Source: Terriglobia bacterium (GTDB lineage: Bacteria; Acidobacteriota; Terriglobia; UBA7540). Taken from it: a DNA stretch of 38,769 bases. Made by a program: the position numbers and the translations under genes. Within the stretch, counting starts at the first letter, position 1, and every line of letters starts with the position of its first letter. The stretch lies in the NCBI GenBank assembly GCA_020072905.1, contig JAIQGB010000010.1, positions 1 through 38,769 of the forward strand, in the 5' to 3' direction. The notes beneath the pieces are model-generated. The model was given only the letters and a program-made list of their open reading frames with translations. It was not told the DNA's origin and did not search any database. This document shows, one piece after another, positions 23,563 to 31,818 of this stretch.

Positions 23563-26006
23563 ATGGGTGACCAGGAACTGATTAAGCCGACGCGGGAAAT
23601 TCCCGTCAACATTGAAGACGAGATGCGCGCGTCGTATCTCGACTACGCGATGAGCGTCATCATCGGGCGCGCGCTGCCCGACGTCCGCGACGGCTTGAAG
23701 CCCGTGCATCGCCGCATTCTCTATGCGATGTACAAAGAGGGCAACACCAGCGACCCGTCTACGACACGCTGGTGCGCATGGCGCAGGACTTCAACATGCG
23801 CTACCCGCTCATCGACGGCCAGGGGAACTTCGGCTCGGTGGATGGCGACCCGGCGGCGGCCTATCGATACACGGAGTGCCGGCTCTCGCGCCTCGCGGAA
23901 GAACTCCTGGCCGACATCGAAAAGGAAACAGTCGATTTCGTTCCCAACTTCGACGAGTCCACGGAAGAGCCGACCGTCCTGCCCACCAAGGTCCCCAACC
24001 TGCTCGTCAACGGCTCGGATGGCATCGCCGTCGGCATGGCCACCAAGATTCCGCCGCACAACCTCACAGAAATCATCGACGCTGGCATTCTGCTCATCAA
24101 CAAGCCCAACTCCTCGACTGACGAAATCCTCTCGCTCGTGCCCGGGCCGGATTTTCCCACTGGGGCTTACATCTACGGACGCAGCGGCATCAAGACCGCT
24201 TACGAAACCGGCCGCGGCCAATTCACCATGCGCGCCAAGGCGGCCATCGAGCGGCCCACCAAGGAGAAGCAGCAGATCGTCATCACCGAAATTCCCTTCC
24301 AGGTGAACAAAGCGAAGACGATCGAGCGCATCGCCCAGCTCGTTCAAGACAAGAAGATCGAGGGAATCTCCGACATCCGCGACGAGAGCGACCGAGAAGG
24401 CATGCGCGTCGTCATCGAGCTGAAGCGCGGCGAGCAGCCGGAAGTCATCCTCAACAACCTCTACAAGCACACGCAGCTTCAGGAAACCTTCGGCATGATC
24501 ATGCTGGCCATCGTCAACGGCCAGCCGCGCACCCTCTCGCTCGTCGAAGCCATCCAGCTTTTCATCGACCACCGCGTCAACGTGGTGCGGCGGCGCACTG
24601 CCTATCTGCTGCGCAAAGCCCAGGAGCGCGCGCACATCCTGGAAGGATTCCTCAAGGCGCTCCAGCACCTGGACGCCATCATCAAGCTGATCCGTGCGTC
24701 GAAAGCGCCTAAGGACGCGCGCGAAGGTTTGATGGAGCGCTTTGATTTCACGGAGCGGCAGGCGCAGGCCATCCTCGAGCTGCAGTTGCAGCGCCTGACC
24801 GCGCTCGAGCGCGAGAAGATCCAGCAGGAGTACGACGAGCTGCAGAAGAAGATCGCCGAGTACAAGGAAATCCTGGCGAGCGACCGGGTTCTGAAGAAAC
24901 TGATCGTCGACGAACTCAAGCAGGTGCAGAAGGAATACGGCGACCTACGGCGCACGGAGATCATCGAGGAGCAGGCGGAGATCAAGCTCGAAGACCTCAT
25001 CGCCGAGGAAGACGTGGTCATCACACTCTCGCACGCCGGCTATGCCAAGCGCACGCCGCTCTCCACCTATCGCCAGCAGGGGCGCGGGGGCAAGGGCCGC
25101 ATCGGCATGAAGACGCGCGAGGAGGACTTCGTCGAGCACCTCTTCATTGCCTCCACGCACAGCTACATCCTGGTCTTCACCAACACCGGGCGCGTTTACT
25201 GGCTGAAGGTGTACGAGATTCCGGACGTGGGCGCCGCGGGCCGCGGGAAGAACATCGTCAACCTCGTCAGCCTCGCGTCGGGAGAGAAAGTCGCCTCCGT
25301 GGTTGCCGTGCGGCAATTGCCCGACGAGCCCAAGGACGTGGCGGTGGACGGCGAAACCTTCGCGGCCGAAGGGTACGTGATCCTGGCGACCCGCCACGGC
25401 CTGATCAAGAAGTCGCGGCTCGCGGAGTTTTCCAATCCCCTCTCGCGCGGCATCATCGCCATGAGCATCGAGGAAGGCGACGAATTGATCGCCGGCAAGC
25501 TCACCTCCGGCCGCGACACGATTTTCCTCGCCAGCCACGAAGGCATGGCCATCCGCTTCCCGGAGACGGACGTGCGCGATATGGGCCGCCAGGCGTACGG
25601 CGTCTACGCCATGGACCTGGAAAAGGGCGACTACATCGTGGGCATGGAAATCGTCGGCGAAAAGGAACTGATCCTCTCCGTCACCGAGAAAGGCTACGGC
25701 AAGCGCACGGCCATCACCGAGTATCGCCTCCAGTCGCGGGCCGGCAAGGGAGTCATCAACGTCAAGACCGTGGAGCGCAACGGGAAAGTGGTCGGCGCGC
25801 TGAGCGTCACGGAGGACTCGGAAGTCATGATCATCAGCGCGCAAGGCAAGATCGCTCGGCTCGATTCGAGCAAGATCCGCGAGTCCGGCCGCTCGGCGCA
25901 AGGCGTGCGGCTGATGGCGCTCGAAGGCGACGACGCGGTGGCCGCCGTCTGCCTGGTCCGCAGCGAAACCAACGGCGGGCCGTCACAACCCCCGCTGATC
26001 CAATAG
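23563..26006 (+). pseudogene. gyrA: DNA gyrase subunit A, interrupted by a frame-shifting deletion
   Basis: The N-terminal frame starts at ATG 23563 (AGGAAG upstream). It reads as normal GyrA through SSYLDYAMS-like, GRALPDVRDGLKPVHRR and YAMYKEGNTSD (residue 64, codon 23752-23754). The next bases jump to the codons for VYDTLVRMAQDF, in a different frame from 23757 on. Compared with E. coli GyrA, residues 61-84 are missing, which contain KKSARVVGD, the HPHGD motif and quinolone-site Ser83. The two leftover bases make the net loss 70 nt. Read as one frame, the first frame leaves GyrA at residue 65 and ends at 24306 as nonsense. The remaining 3' part is intact. gyrA is essential, so an assembly or sequencing error, a second copy elsewhere, or a real mutation must be weighed. 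Confidence 0.85.
23772..26006 (+). CDS. gyrA: GyrA remainder: breakage-reunion and C-terminal beta-pinwheel domains
   Basis: This 744-residue open frame (GTG 23772) holds everything after the deletion. It starts at RMAQDFNMRYP and reaches the catalytic Tyr in AAYRYTE (residue 33, equivalent to E. coli Tyr122). It continues through VLPTKVPNLLVNGSDGIAVGMATKIPPHN and the coiled-coil gate (about 300-430), with the string broken here only for brevity. In the C-terminal domain the segment QQGRGGKG is a GyrA-box variant, which favours gyrase over topoisomerase IV. No acidic tail is present. On its own this fragment would lack the winged-helix residues that contact DNA and is unlikely to be functional. 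It ends just before a strong GC-rich palindrome. Confidence 0.8.
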   Translation: MRMAQDFNMRYPLIDGQGNFGSVDGDPAAAYRYTECRLSRLAEELLADIEKETVDFVPNFDESTEEPTVLPTKVPNLLVNGSDGIAVGMATKIPPHNLTEIIDAGILLINKPNSSTDEILSLVPGPDFPTGAYIYGRSGIKTAYETGRGQFTMRAKAAIERPTKEKQQIVITEIPFQVNKAKTIERIAQLVQDKKIEGISDIRDESDREGMRVVIELKRGEQPEVILNNLYKHTQLQETFGMIMLAIVNGQPRTLSLVEAIQLFIDHRVNVVRRRTAYLLRKAQERAHILEGFLKALQHLDAIIKLIRASKAPKDAREGLMERFDFTERQAQAILELQLQRLTALEREKIQQEYDELQKKIAEYKEILASDRVLKKLIVDELKQVQKEYGDLRRTEIIEEQAEIKLEDLIAEEDVVITLSHAGYAKRTPLSTYRQQGRGGKGRIGMKTREEDFVEHLFIASTHSYILVFTNTGRVYWLKVYEIPDVGAAGRGKNIVNLVSLASGEKVASVVAVRQLPDEPKDVAVDGETFAAEGYVILATRHGLIKKSRLAEFSNPLSRGIIAMSIEEGDELIAGKLTSGRDTIFLASHEGMAIRFPETDVRDMGRQAYGVYAMDLEKGDYIVGMEIVGEKELILSVTEKGYGKRTAITEYRLQSRAGKGVINVKTVERNGKVVGALSVTEDSEVMIISAQGKIARLDSSKIRESGRSAQGVRLMALEGDDAVAAVCLVRSETNGGPSQPPLIQ

Positions 26007-26037
26007 CGCTGGCCTTACGGCCGGCAAGGGGAATTCG

Positions 26038-26070
26038 AGGGGCGCAGCTTGCTGCGCCCCTACTTGTCTT
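26038..26070 (+). terminator. GC-rich palindrome, probable terminator of the gyrase genes
   Basis: AGGGGCGCAGC (26038-26048) and GCTGCGCCCCT (26051-26061) are perfect complements with a two-base spacer. The run ACTTGTCTT follows. The sequence is also of the kind that recurs as a dispersed palindrome in acidobacterial genomes, so it may be a REP-like element used as a terminator. A smaller GGCCTTACGGCC hairpin is at 26011-26022. Confidence 0.6.
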
Positions 26071-26093
26071 GGGCGATTCCGGCGCGGTATCCT
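26064..26093 (+). promoter_or_regulatory. Candidate larE promoter
   Basis: TTGTCT (26064-26069) and TATCCT (26088-26093) are separated by 18 bases and lie just behind the palindrome. The predicted start near 26100 leaves a leader of about 15 nt before ATG 26115. Confidence 0.35.
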
Positions 26094-26114
26094 AGCCCTT
26101 CAGGGCGGAAGTGA

Positions 26115-26936
26115 ATGACCGAACTTGAATCAAAAGAGCGGCGGCTTTACGAAGTGCTGGGAAAAGTCCCCACGCTCATCGTCGCCTATTCGGGCGGAGT
26201 GGATTCGGCGTATCTGGCCTACGCGGCGCATCGCGCGCTGGGCGAGCGGATGCTGGCCGTGACGGCGCTCAGCGCGAGTTATTCCGAACGCGACCGGCGG
26301 GAGGCGGAAGCCTGCGTGGCGCGCTTCCAGCTCCCCCACGAATTCATTGAGACTGACGAGCTCGCGAATCCCGCGTATCGCGCCAACAATCCCGACCGCT
26401 GCTATTTCTGCAAAGACGAACTCTTCGACAAGCTCGATGCGCTCGCGGTCCGTCGCGGCTTCACGGCTGTCGCCTACGGCGTGAACGTGGACGATCAAGG
26501 TGACTGGCGGCCGGGCCAACGCGCCGCGCGCGAGCATCGCGTGATGGCGCCATTGCTCGACGCCGGGCTCACCAAGGCAGACATTCGCGAGCTTGCCCAC
26601 CGCGCCGATGTTCCGGTTTGGAACCGTCCCGCCAGCGCCTGCCTTTCCTCGCGCATCGCCTACGGCATCGAAGTTACGCCGGAGCGGCTGAAGACCATCG
26701 AGCAAGGCGAGGAGGCGCTCCGCGAGCTCGGCTTCCGCCAGTTTCGCGTTCGTCATCACGACGAACTGGTGCGCATCGAGATCGCGCCGGAAGAGCTTCC
26801 CCGCGCCCTCGCACCAGAGATGGCGGAAAAATTCGTCGCCATCTTCAAAGCCTTGGGATTCAACTTCGTGACACTCGACCTGGAAGGCTACCGCTCCGGC
26901 TCGCTCAACACCCACCTCATCCAAATCCAGAACTGA
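26115..26936 (+). CDS. larE: LarE-type ATP-dependent sulfur transferase
   Basis: This 273-residue protein has the PP-loop SGGVDS (26-31) of adenylating enzymes, CYFCK (Cys96, Cys99), and RPASACLSSRI with Cys176. Cys176 corresponds to the sacrificial sulfur-donor Cys176 of Lactobacillus plantarum LarE. LarE adds sulfur to a pyridinium nicotinate derivative to build the nickel-pincer cofactor of lactate racemase-type enzymes. Some homologues instead hold an iron-sulfur cluster with three Cys, and the extra CxxC here is compatible with that; which chemistry applies cannot be settled by eye. No larA, larB or larC is in the window. A secreted YdjC-like gene follows after 41 bp. Confidence 0.9.
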   Translation: MTELESKERRLYEVLGKVPTLIVAYSGGVDSAYLAYAAHRALGERMLAVTALSASYSERDRREAEACVARFQLPHEFIETDELANPAYRANNPDRCYFCKDELFDKLDALAVRRGFTAVAYGVNVDDQGDWRPGQRAAREHRVMAPLLDAGLTKADIRELAHRADVPVWNRPASACLSSRIAYGIEVTPERLKTIEQGEEALRELGFRQFRVRHHDELVRIEIAPEELPRALAPEMAEKFVAIFKALGFNFVTLDLEGYRSGSLNTHLIQIQN

Positions 26937-26977
26937 CTCAGTTGTGTTACTCTCCGTCTGTCCGACAGGAGGAAATC

Positions 26978-27913
26978 GTGCGCTCTTCAAAGATCGCTGG
27001 CTGCGTTTGCTTCTTGCTCGTCCTGTTTTTTTCCGCTCACTGGTCCCTCCGCGCGCAAACCCAGAACCTCGCGGAGCGGCTCGGCTATCCCGCGGACGCG
27101 AAGCTACTGATCATTCACGCGGACGACCTCGGCTTGGCGCATTCGGTGGACCAGGCCAGCTTCGCGGCGCTCGACCAGAAGGCCGTGACGTCGGCCAGCA
27201 TCATGGTGCCCTGCCCATGGTTCAGCGAAGTCGCCTCTTACGCCCAGGCGCACCCGGAAGCCGATCTGGGCCTGCACCTCACGCTCACCAGCGAATGGAA
27301 AACCTACCGGTGGGGACCCCTCGCCTCAAAGGATCAGGTCCGCGGCCTGCTGGATCCGATGGGCTACCTCTGGCCGGACGTGCCGCCGGTCGTCAAGAAC
27401 GCCAGCCCCGAAGAAGTCGAGCGCGAGATTCGCGCGCAGGTTGACGAGGCTATCCGCGCGGGTGTCAAACCCACCCATCTCGACTCGCACATGGGGACAC
27501 TTTTTGCCAATCCCGCATTCTTCGCCGCTTATGTGAAGGTGGCGCACGAGTACGGGGTGCCGTTCTTCGCCCCGCGTGTCCCGAACGCGCCGAAAGAAAT
27601 CCTGGCCTTGGGGGAAAAGACCGGTTTCCTGCTCGACGGCTTCGCGATGGCAGGCGACCAACTGAAACCTGAAGGATGGCAGGCGTTCTATGCGAGCGTC
27701 TTGCGCTCACTCCAGCCCGGTGTGACGGAACTGATCGTTCACCTCGGCCACGACGACGCCGAGCTTCAGGCCATCGCCGTCGATCATCCCGCCTATGGCA
27801 GCGCCTGGCGCCAGCGGGACTTTGATGTGATGACGAGCCCCGCGTTCAAGAAGGCGCTGGAAGAAAACCATGTCGTCCTTATCGGCTGGAGCGATTTGAA
27901 GAAGCTGCTGTAG
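26978..27913 (+). CDS. Secreted YdjC/ChbG-like carbohydrate deacetylase
   Basis: This 311-residue protein starts at GTG 26978, chosen because a perfect AGGAGG lies five bases upstream and because a signal peptide follows at once (hydrophobic stretch to about residue 24, cleavage near LRAQT). The YdjC motifs are IIHADDLGLAHSVD (Asp49, Asp50), DLGLHLTLTSEW and HLDSHMGT, which supply the metal-binding Asp and His residues, plus VHLGHDD near the C-terminus. The family removes acetyl groups from oligosaccharides such as chitooligosaccharides. The export signal puts this member outside the cytoplasm. It ends in a short gap with a GC-rich palindrome facing the convergent deacetylase gene. Confidence 0.88.
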   Translation: MRSSKIAGCVCFLLVLFFSAHWSLRAQTQNLAERLGYPADAKLLIIHADDLGLAHSVDQASFAALDQKAVTSASIMVPCPWFSEVASYAQAHPEADLGLHLTLTSEWKTYRWGPLASKDQVRGLLDPMGYLWPDVPPVVKNASPEEVEREIRAQVDEAIRAGVKPTHLDSHMGTLFANPAFFAAYVKVAHEYGVPFFAPRVPNAPKEILALGEKTGFLLDGFAMAGDQLKPEGWQAFYASVLRSLQPGVTELIVHLGHDDAELQAIAVDHPAYGSAWRQRDFDVMTSPAFKKALEENHVVLIGWSDLKKLL

Positions 27914-27972
27914 CGGCGGGCTTCAGGTTGGCACTTGCGAATGTGCTAAGAGCCGCGGCCGCTCCTGGCTGT

Positions 27973-27990
27973 GCCGGGCTGAAGCCCGGC
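27973..27990. repeat. GCCGGGCT/AGCCCGGC palindrome between convergent genes
   Basis: GCCGGGCT (27973-27980) and AGCCCGGC (27983-27990) form an eight-base stem with a two-base spacer. It is located in the 78-bp gap between two convergent genes. No U-tract follows on either strand, but the element may act as a bidirectional terminator. It is of the dispersed-palindrome kind. Confidence 0.6.
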
Positions 27991-27991
27991 G

Positions 27992-28888
27992 CTATCGGGC
28001 GAATTCCTTGGCAACGCGCACAGTGTTGGTGTGTATGGTGACGGTATCCTCGACGTGGCGGGCGTAGCCGCCGGCGAGGGTGACGGCGACGGGAATTTTC
28101 TTGGCGTGGGCCTTTTCAAGCACCAGCCGGTCCCGCTTTTCGAGCCCCTCGAGAGTCAGCCTTAATCCCCCCAACTGATCTTCGCGGTACGGGTCGGCGC
28201 CCGCGACATACAAGATGAGTTCCGGAGAGGATTCGGCGAGCGCTTTGTCCAGCCCCTCGCCGAACGCGGCGAGATATCCGTCGTCGTCCACGCCGTCCGG
28301 CAAATTGATATCCAGCGAGCTGGGCGGCTTGGGGTGGGGATAGTTATTCGCCTGGTGGATGGAGAGCGTGAAAACGCTCGGGTCGCCGCCGAAGATCGCC
28401 GCGGTGCCGTTGCCCTGGTGAACGTCGCAATCGACGGTCATGGCGCGCTCGATGGCCTGATCCTTTTGCAGCCGGCGAATGGCGATGGCGATGTCGTTCA
28501 GCACGCAGAAACCTTCGCCGTGGTCGGGGTAGGCGTGGTGAAAGCCGCCGCCGATGTTGACCGCCGCGCCGTCTTCGATGGCCAGCCGTCCGGCCAGGAT
28601 TGAGCCGCCCGCCGAGAGCCACACGGCGCGGACCAGTTCCGGCGAGTAAGGGATCTCGAGGCGCATGATTTCGAGATAGGAGAGTTTGCCGGTCTGCAGC
28701 TTGCGGATGTAATCGCGGTGGTGGACGAGAGCCACATCGTCGTCCGAGGCGGCCTGGGGCTCGACGATGTCCTCAGGCTTCGCCACGCCGTCGCGCAGCA
28801 GCCTCTCTTTGATCAGCCGATACTTGATGGACGGGAAGACGTGGTCGCCCAGGTGAAGGTCGTATTGGTCGGAGTAGATTACCTTCAT
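27992..28888 (-). CDS. Histone deacetylase-like (class II / AcuC-type) amidohydrolase
   Basis: This is a 298-residue arginase-fold deacetylase. The zinc ligands Asp155 and His157 (DCDVHQGNGT) and Asp232 (AGADPY) are present. So are the His pair 117-118 (GGGFHHAY) and catalytic Tyr275 (AGGYA). Bacterial members act on acetylpolyamines, acetoin-related or acetyl-lysine substrates; the substrate here is open. ATG 28888 (MKVIYSDQYDLHLG) is preferred as the family start. Upstream GTG 28912 lies inside a CACAGAG repeat and is not credible. glmS is 100 bp upstream on the same strand. Confidence 0.9.
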   Translation of the reverse strand: MKVIYSDQYDLHLGDHVFPSIKYRLIKERLLRDGVAKPEDIVEPQAASDDDVALVHHRDYIRKLQTGKLSYLEIMRLEIPYSPELVRAVWLSAGGSILAGRLAIEDGAAVNIGGGFHHAYPDHGEGFCVLNDIAIAIRRLQKDQAIERAMTVDCDVHQGNGTAAIFGGDPSVFTLSIHQANNYPHPKPPSSLDINLPDGVDDDGYLAAFGEGLDKALAESSPELILYVAGADPYREDQLGGLRLTLEGLEKRDRLVLEKAHAKKIPVAVTLAGGYARHVEDTVTIHTNTVRVAKEFAR

Positions 28889-28900
28889 CAGGCCCATTCG

Positions 28901-28979
28901 CCACAGAGGCACAGAGGCGCCAAGGGCCGCAAGCGGATCTGTCTTCTGATTTCCTTCTCTGCGTCTCTGTGTCTTTGTG
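28901..28979. repeat. CACAGAG-type dispersed element with imperfect inverted ends
   Basis: The left end CCACAGAGGCACAGAGGC and the right end TCTCTGCGTCTCTGTGTCTTT (reverse complement rich in CACAGAGAC units) are imperfect inverted repeats. They flank a middle with GCGGATCTGTC. Elements with these ends are common between genes in Acidobacteria and related groups. It fills the gap between glmS and the deacetylase gene. Confidence 0.65.
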
Positions 28980-28988
28980 ACGATCTTT

Positions 28989-30863
28989 TCATTCCACCGT
29001 CACCGACTTGGCTAGATTCCTTGGCTGGTCCACATCGCAGCCGCGCAGAACCCCCATGTGGTAGGCGAGCAATTGCAGCGGCACGGCTTCGAGAATCGTG
29101 GAGAGCATCCCGATCGTGTGAGGCAGCACGACCAGATGATCGGCCATGGCGCGGACTTCCGTATCGCCCTCGGTGATCAGGGCGAGGATCGCGGCACCGC
29201 GCGCCTTAGCTTCCTTGATGTTGGAGATCGTCCGTTCGTAGCGCGCCCGCGAGTAGGGGGATTCCCAGTTGCAGGTAGCGATGACCACGACGGGCAGGCC
29301 CTCGGTGATAAGCGCGTTTGGCCCGTGCTTCATCTCACCCGCCGGATACGCTTCCGCATGGATGTAAGAGAGTTTTTTCAGCTTCAGCGCGCCTTCGAGC
29401 GCCACCGGGAAATGCACGCCACGGCCGAGGAAGAGAAAATCCGACGAGCGGTAAAAGATGCGGGCCAGGTCTTCGATCTCCTCATCTTTTTGCAGCACGG
29501 CTTCGAGCTTTTTGGGCAGGGCGGTCAGGGCGTTAAGCAACTTCTTCGATTCGGAGGGTGGCAGCACACCGCGCGTGTGGCCGAGATACACGGAAAAGAG
29601 CAGCAGCGCGGTCAACTGCCCGGTGAAGGTTTTGGTCGAGCCCACGCCGATCTCCGGTCCCGCATGCGTGTAGATCGTCCCGTTCGCCTCGCGCGGCGCC
29701 ATGCTGCCCAGGACGTTGCAGATGGCGAGCGTCTTCGAGCCCTTGGCGTGGGCCTCGCGCTGCGCGGCGATGGTATCCGCTGTCTCGCCGGATTGGGTGA
29801 TGAGCACCGTCAGCGTGCGGGGGTCGACGAGCGGGTCACGGTAGCGGAATTCCGAGGCGTAATCCACTTCCACGGGCACCTTCGCCAGCCGCTCGATCAT
29901 CACCTTGCCGGCCAGCCCGGCGTGGCGCGAGGTTCCCGCGGCCACAATTTTGATTTCGCGGAAGGAGCGGAACTCGTCCTCGGTGATCTCCATTTCGTCC
30001 AGGAACACCTGGCCGGTTTCGGGGGAGATGCGCCCGAGCGTCGTGTCGCGGACGGCGCGAGGCTGCTCGTAGATCTCCTTGAGCGTGAAGTGCCGGAAGC
30101 CGCCCTTTTCGGCCAGGATGGGGTCCCAGGTGATGTGCTGCACGCGGCGCGTGACGGGACGGCCGTCGAAATCGGTCAGCTTCACGCCATGCGGCGTGAG
30201 CACGGCTAGGTCGCCATCCGCCAGGAAGAAAATCTCGCGCGTGTGATAGAGGATCGCCGGGACGTCGCTCGCCACGAAGTACTCGTCCTTGCCCAGGCCG
30301 ATGACGGCGGGCGGCCCTTGGCGGACGGCGACGATCTTGTTCAGGTCGCGCGTCGAGATGATGGCCAGGGCAAAGACGCCGGTGAGTTGCCGCACCGCCG
30401 CGCGTACGGCCTCCTCGAGATTGCCGGGGTGCGAGCCGGCGGAGCCGCCATCGAGATGCTTTTCGATCAGGTGGGCGATGACTTCCGTGTCCGTCTCGGT
30501 GGTGAACTTGTGGCCCTCCTCTTCCAGCACCTTCTTGATTTCCAGATAATTTTCGATGATGCCGTTGTGCACCACGACGACCGTGCCGTGACAGTCGCGG
30601 TGGGGATGCGCGTTCTCTTCCGTGGGCGCGCCGTGCGTGGCCCAGCGCGTGTGCCCGATCCCGTAAGTCCCGTCGATGGGGTTGAGCCGGATGACCTCTT
30701 CCAGGTTCCGCAGCTTGCCGGTCGCGCGGCGGATTTCAAGCTTCCCCTCGCGAATCACCGCCAGGCCCGCCGAGTCGTAGCCGCGGTACTGCAGCCGCTG
30801 CAGGCCTTCGAGCAGCACGGGCACCACACGCTTGTTGCCTATATATCCGACGATTCCCGACAT
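28989..30863 (-). CDS. glmS: Glutamine--fructose-6-phosphate aminotransferase GlmS with Ser at the catalytic Cys position
   Basis: This 624-residue enzyme makes glucosamine-6-phosphate for cell-wall synthesis. The N-terminal class II glutaminase domain begins MSGIVGYIG rather than MCGIVGYIG. Codon 2 is TCG (30860-30858), so the nucleophile exposed after Met removal would be Ser. All other pocket motifs are present, QYRGYDSAG, TRWATHGAPTEENAHPH, HNGIIENY and TETDTEVI. The SIS isomerase half has ITQSGETADT, ALEGALKLKKLSYIHAEAY and the C-terminal PRNLAKSVTVE with the catalytic Lys. An upstream in-frame extension exists but shows no Cys start. ATG 30863 is clearly the family start. An extended -10 lies at 30942-30950. 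Confidence 0.95.
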   Translation of the reverse strand: MSGIVGYIGNKRVVPVLLEGLQRLQYRGYDSAGLAVIREGKLEIRRATGKLRNLEEVIRLNPIDGTYGIGHTRWATHGAPTEENAHPHRDCHGTVVVVHNGIIENYLEIKKVLEEEGHKFTTETDTEVIAHLIEKHLDGGSAGSHPGNLEEAVRAAVRQLTGVFALAIISTRDLNKIVAVRQGPPAVIGLGKDEYFVASDVPAILYHTREIFFLADGDLAVLTPHGVKLTDFDGRPVTRRVQHITWDPILAEKGGFRHFTLKEIYEQPRAVRDTTLGRISPETGQVFLDEMEITEDEFRSFREIKIVAAGTSRHAGLAGKVMIERLAKVPVEVDYASEFRYRDPLVDPRTLTVLITQSGETADTIAAQREAHAKGSKTLAICNVLGSMAPREANGTIYTHAGPEIGVGSTKTFTGQLTALLLFSVYLGHTRGVLPPSESKKLLNALTALPKKLEAVLQKDEEIEDLARIFYRSSDFLFLGRGVHFPVALEGALKLKKLSYIHAEAYPAGEMKHGPNALITEGLPVVVIATCNWESPYSRARYERTISNIKEAKARGAAILALITEGDTEVRAMADHLVVLPHTIGMLSTILEAVPLQLLAYHMGVLRGCDVDQPRNLAKSVTVE

Positions 30864-30941
30864 GGAGGTCTCTTTCCGGGAGAGTCGCGCGGCTTGGCCG
30901 CTTCCAGTTTGAGGACTACGCAGACCCAGGAAAAGCAAGCC

Positions 30942-30950
30942 ATTATAGCA
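30942..30950 (-). promoter_or_regulatory. Extended -10 promoter of glmS
   Basis: On the minus strand the sequence is TGCTATAAT, identical to that of pyrR, with no clear -35. The predicted start near 30935 gives a leader of about 72 nt, which is too short for a glmS ribozyme. Confidence 0.5.
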
Positions 30951-31072
30951 GACTGCGCGCGCTTCGCCGGAGTGCGATGCGGCCGGCACAAGGGCCGCAA
31001 CCCACACGGCACTATTGCCCCATCTGAATACCTCGGCTAAGCTGGCTGGAGGGCCAACTGAGGAGGCGAAAA

Positions 31073-31804
31073 ATGACGACAGAGCTTCGAGACAAGATCG
31101 CGCTGGTGACGGGCGGGACGCGCGGGATTGGATACAGCATCGCGGAGGCGCTGCTGGCGGAGGGGGCCAAGGTCTTCGTCTGCGGGCGCGACGCGGCCGT
31201 ATTGAAAAAATCGCTGGAAAGCCTGGGGCGGAACGGCAAGGACCGCCTGGGGGGAGCCGCGGCGGACGTCCGCCACTACGAGGATTGCCGGCGAATCGTT
31301 CATGCCACGGCGGAGCGTTTTGGCGGGCTCGACATTCTCGTTAACAACGCGGGCATCGGGGTCATGAAGCCTGTTGACCAGCTCACGCCGGAAGACTGGG
31401 ACGCCACGATCGAGACCAATCTCTCCGGGGTTTTCTATTGCTGCCGAGAGGCCATCCCGCTGATGCGCCAACGCGGCGGGGGATACATCTTCAACATCTC
31501 GAGCCTGGCCGGCGTCAATCCCTTTGCGGGCGGGAGCGCCTACAACGCCTCCAAATTCGGCCTGAACGGTTTCAGCGAAGCGATGATGCAGGATATCCGC
31601 TACGACGGCATCCGCGTCAGCTACATCATGCCGGGCAGCGTGGATACGGATTTTGCCACGGCGCCGGGTTCGAAGCGGCGCGAAACCTGGAAGTTGACGG
31701 GCGCGGACATCGCCAAGGCCGTCATCGATCTCTACAGGTTCCCGAAGTCGTCGCTGGCCAGCCGCATCGAGATGCGGCCCTCCCAACCGCCGCGCAAGAA
31801 ATAG
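31073..31804 (+). CDS. Short-chain dehydrogenase/reductase (SDR)
   Basis: This 243-residue classical SDR has the cofactor motif TGGTRGIG (about 14-21), the NNAG motif, and the catalytic Ser and YNASK (Tyr-x-x-x-Lys). An N-S-S-L segment precedes the active-site Tyr. It resembles 3-oxoacyl-ACP reductase-like enzymes, but the substrate cannot be assigned. The ATG at 31073 is preceded by GAGGAGG at six bases. The gene is divergent from glmS across 209 bp and is convergent with the toxin gene, ending only 14 bp from it. Confidence 0.9.
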   Translation: MTTELRDKIALVTGGTRGIGYSIAEALLAEGAKVFVCGRDAAVLKKSLESLGRNGKDRLGGAAADVRHYEDCRRIVHATAERFGGLDILVNNAGIGVMKPVDQLTPEDWDATIETNLSGVFYCCREAIPLMRQRGGGYIFNISSLAGVNPFAGGSAYNASKFGLNGFSEAMMQDIRYDGIRVSYIMPGSVDTDFATAPGSKRRETWKLTGADIAKAVIDLYRFPKSSLASRIEMRPSQPPRKK

Positions 31805-31818
31805 CGACCCGCTTCGAT

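Noticed and set aside
28889..28912. Upstream GTG start for the histone-deacetylase-like gene
   Set aside because: It falls inside a dispersed CACAGAG repeat and has no ribosome-binding site.
30864..30935. glmS ribozyme in the glmS leader
   Set aside because: The predicted leader of about 72 nt is too short and no ribozyme core was seen.
30864..31007. N-terminal extension of GlmS
   Set aside because: The glutaminase domain must begin at its second residue; the extension includes the promoter.
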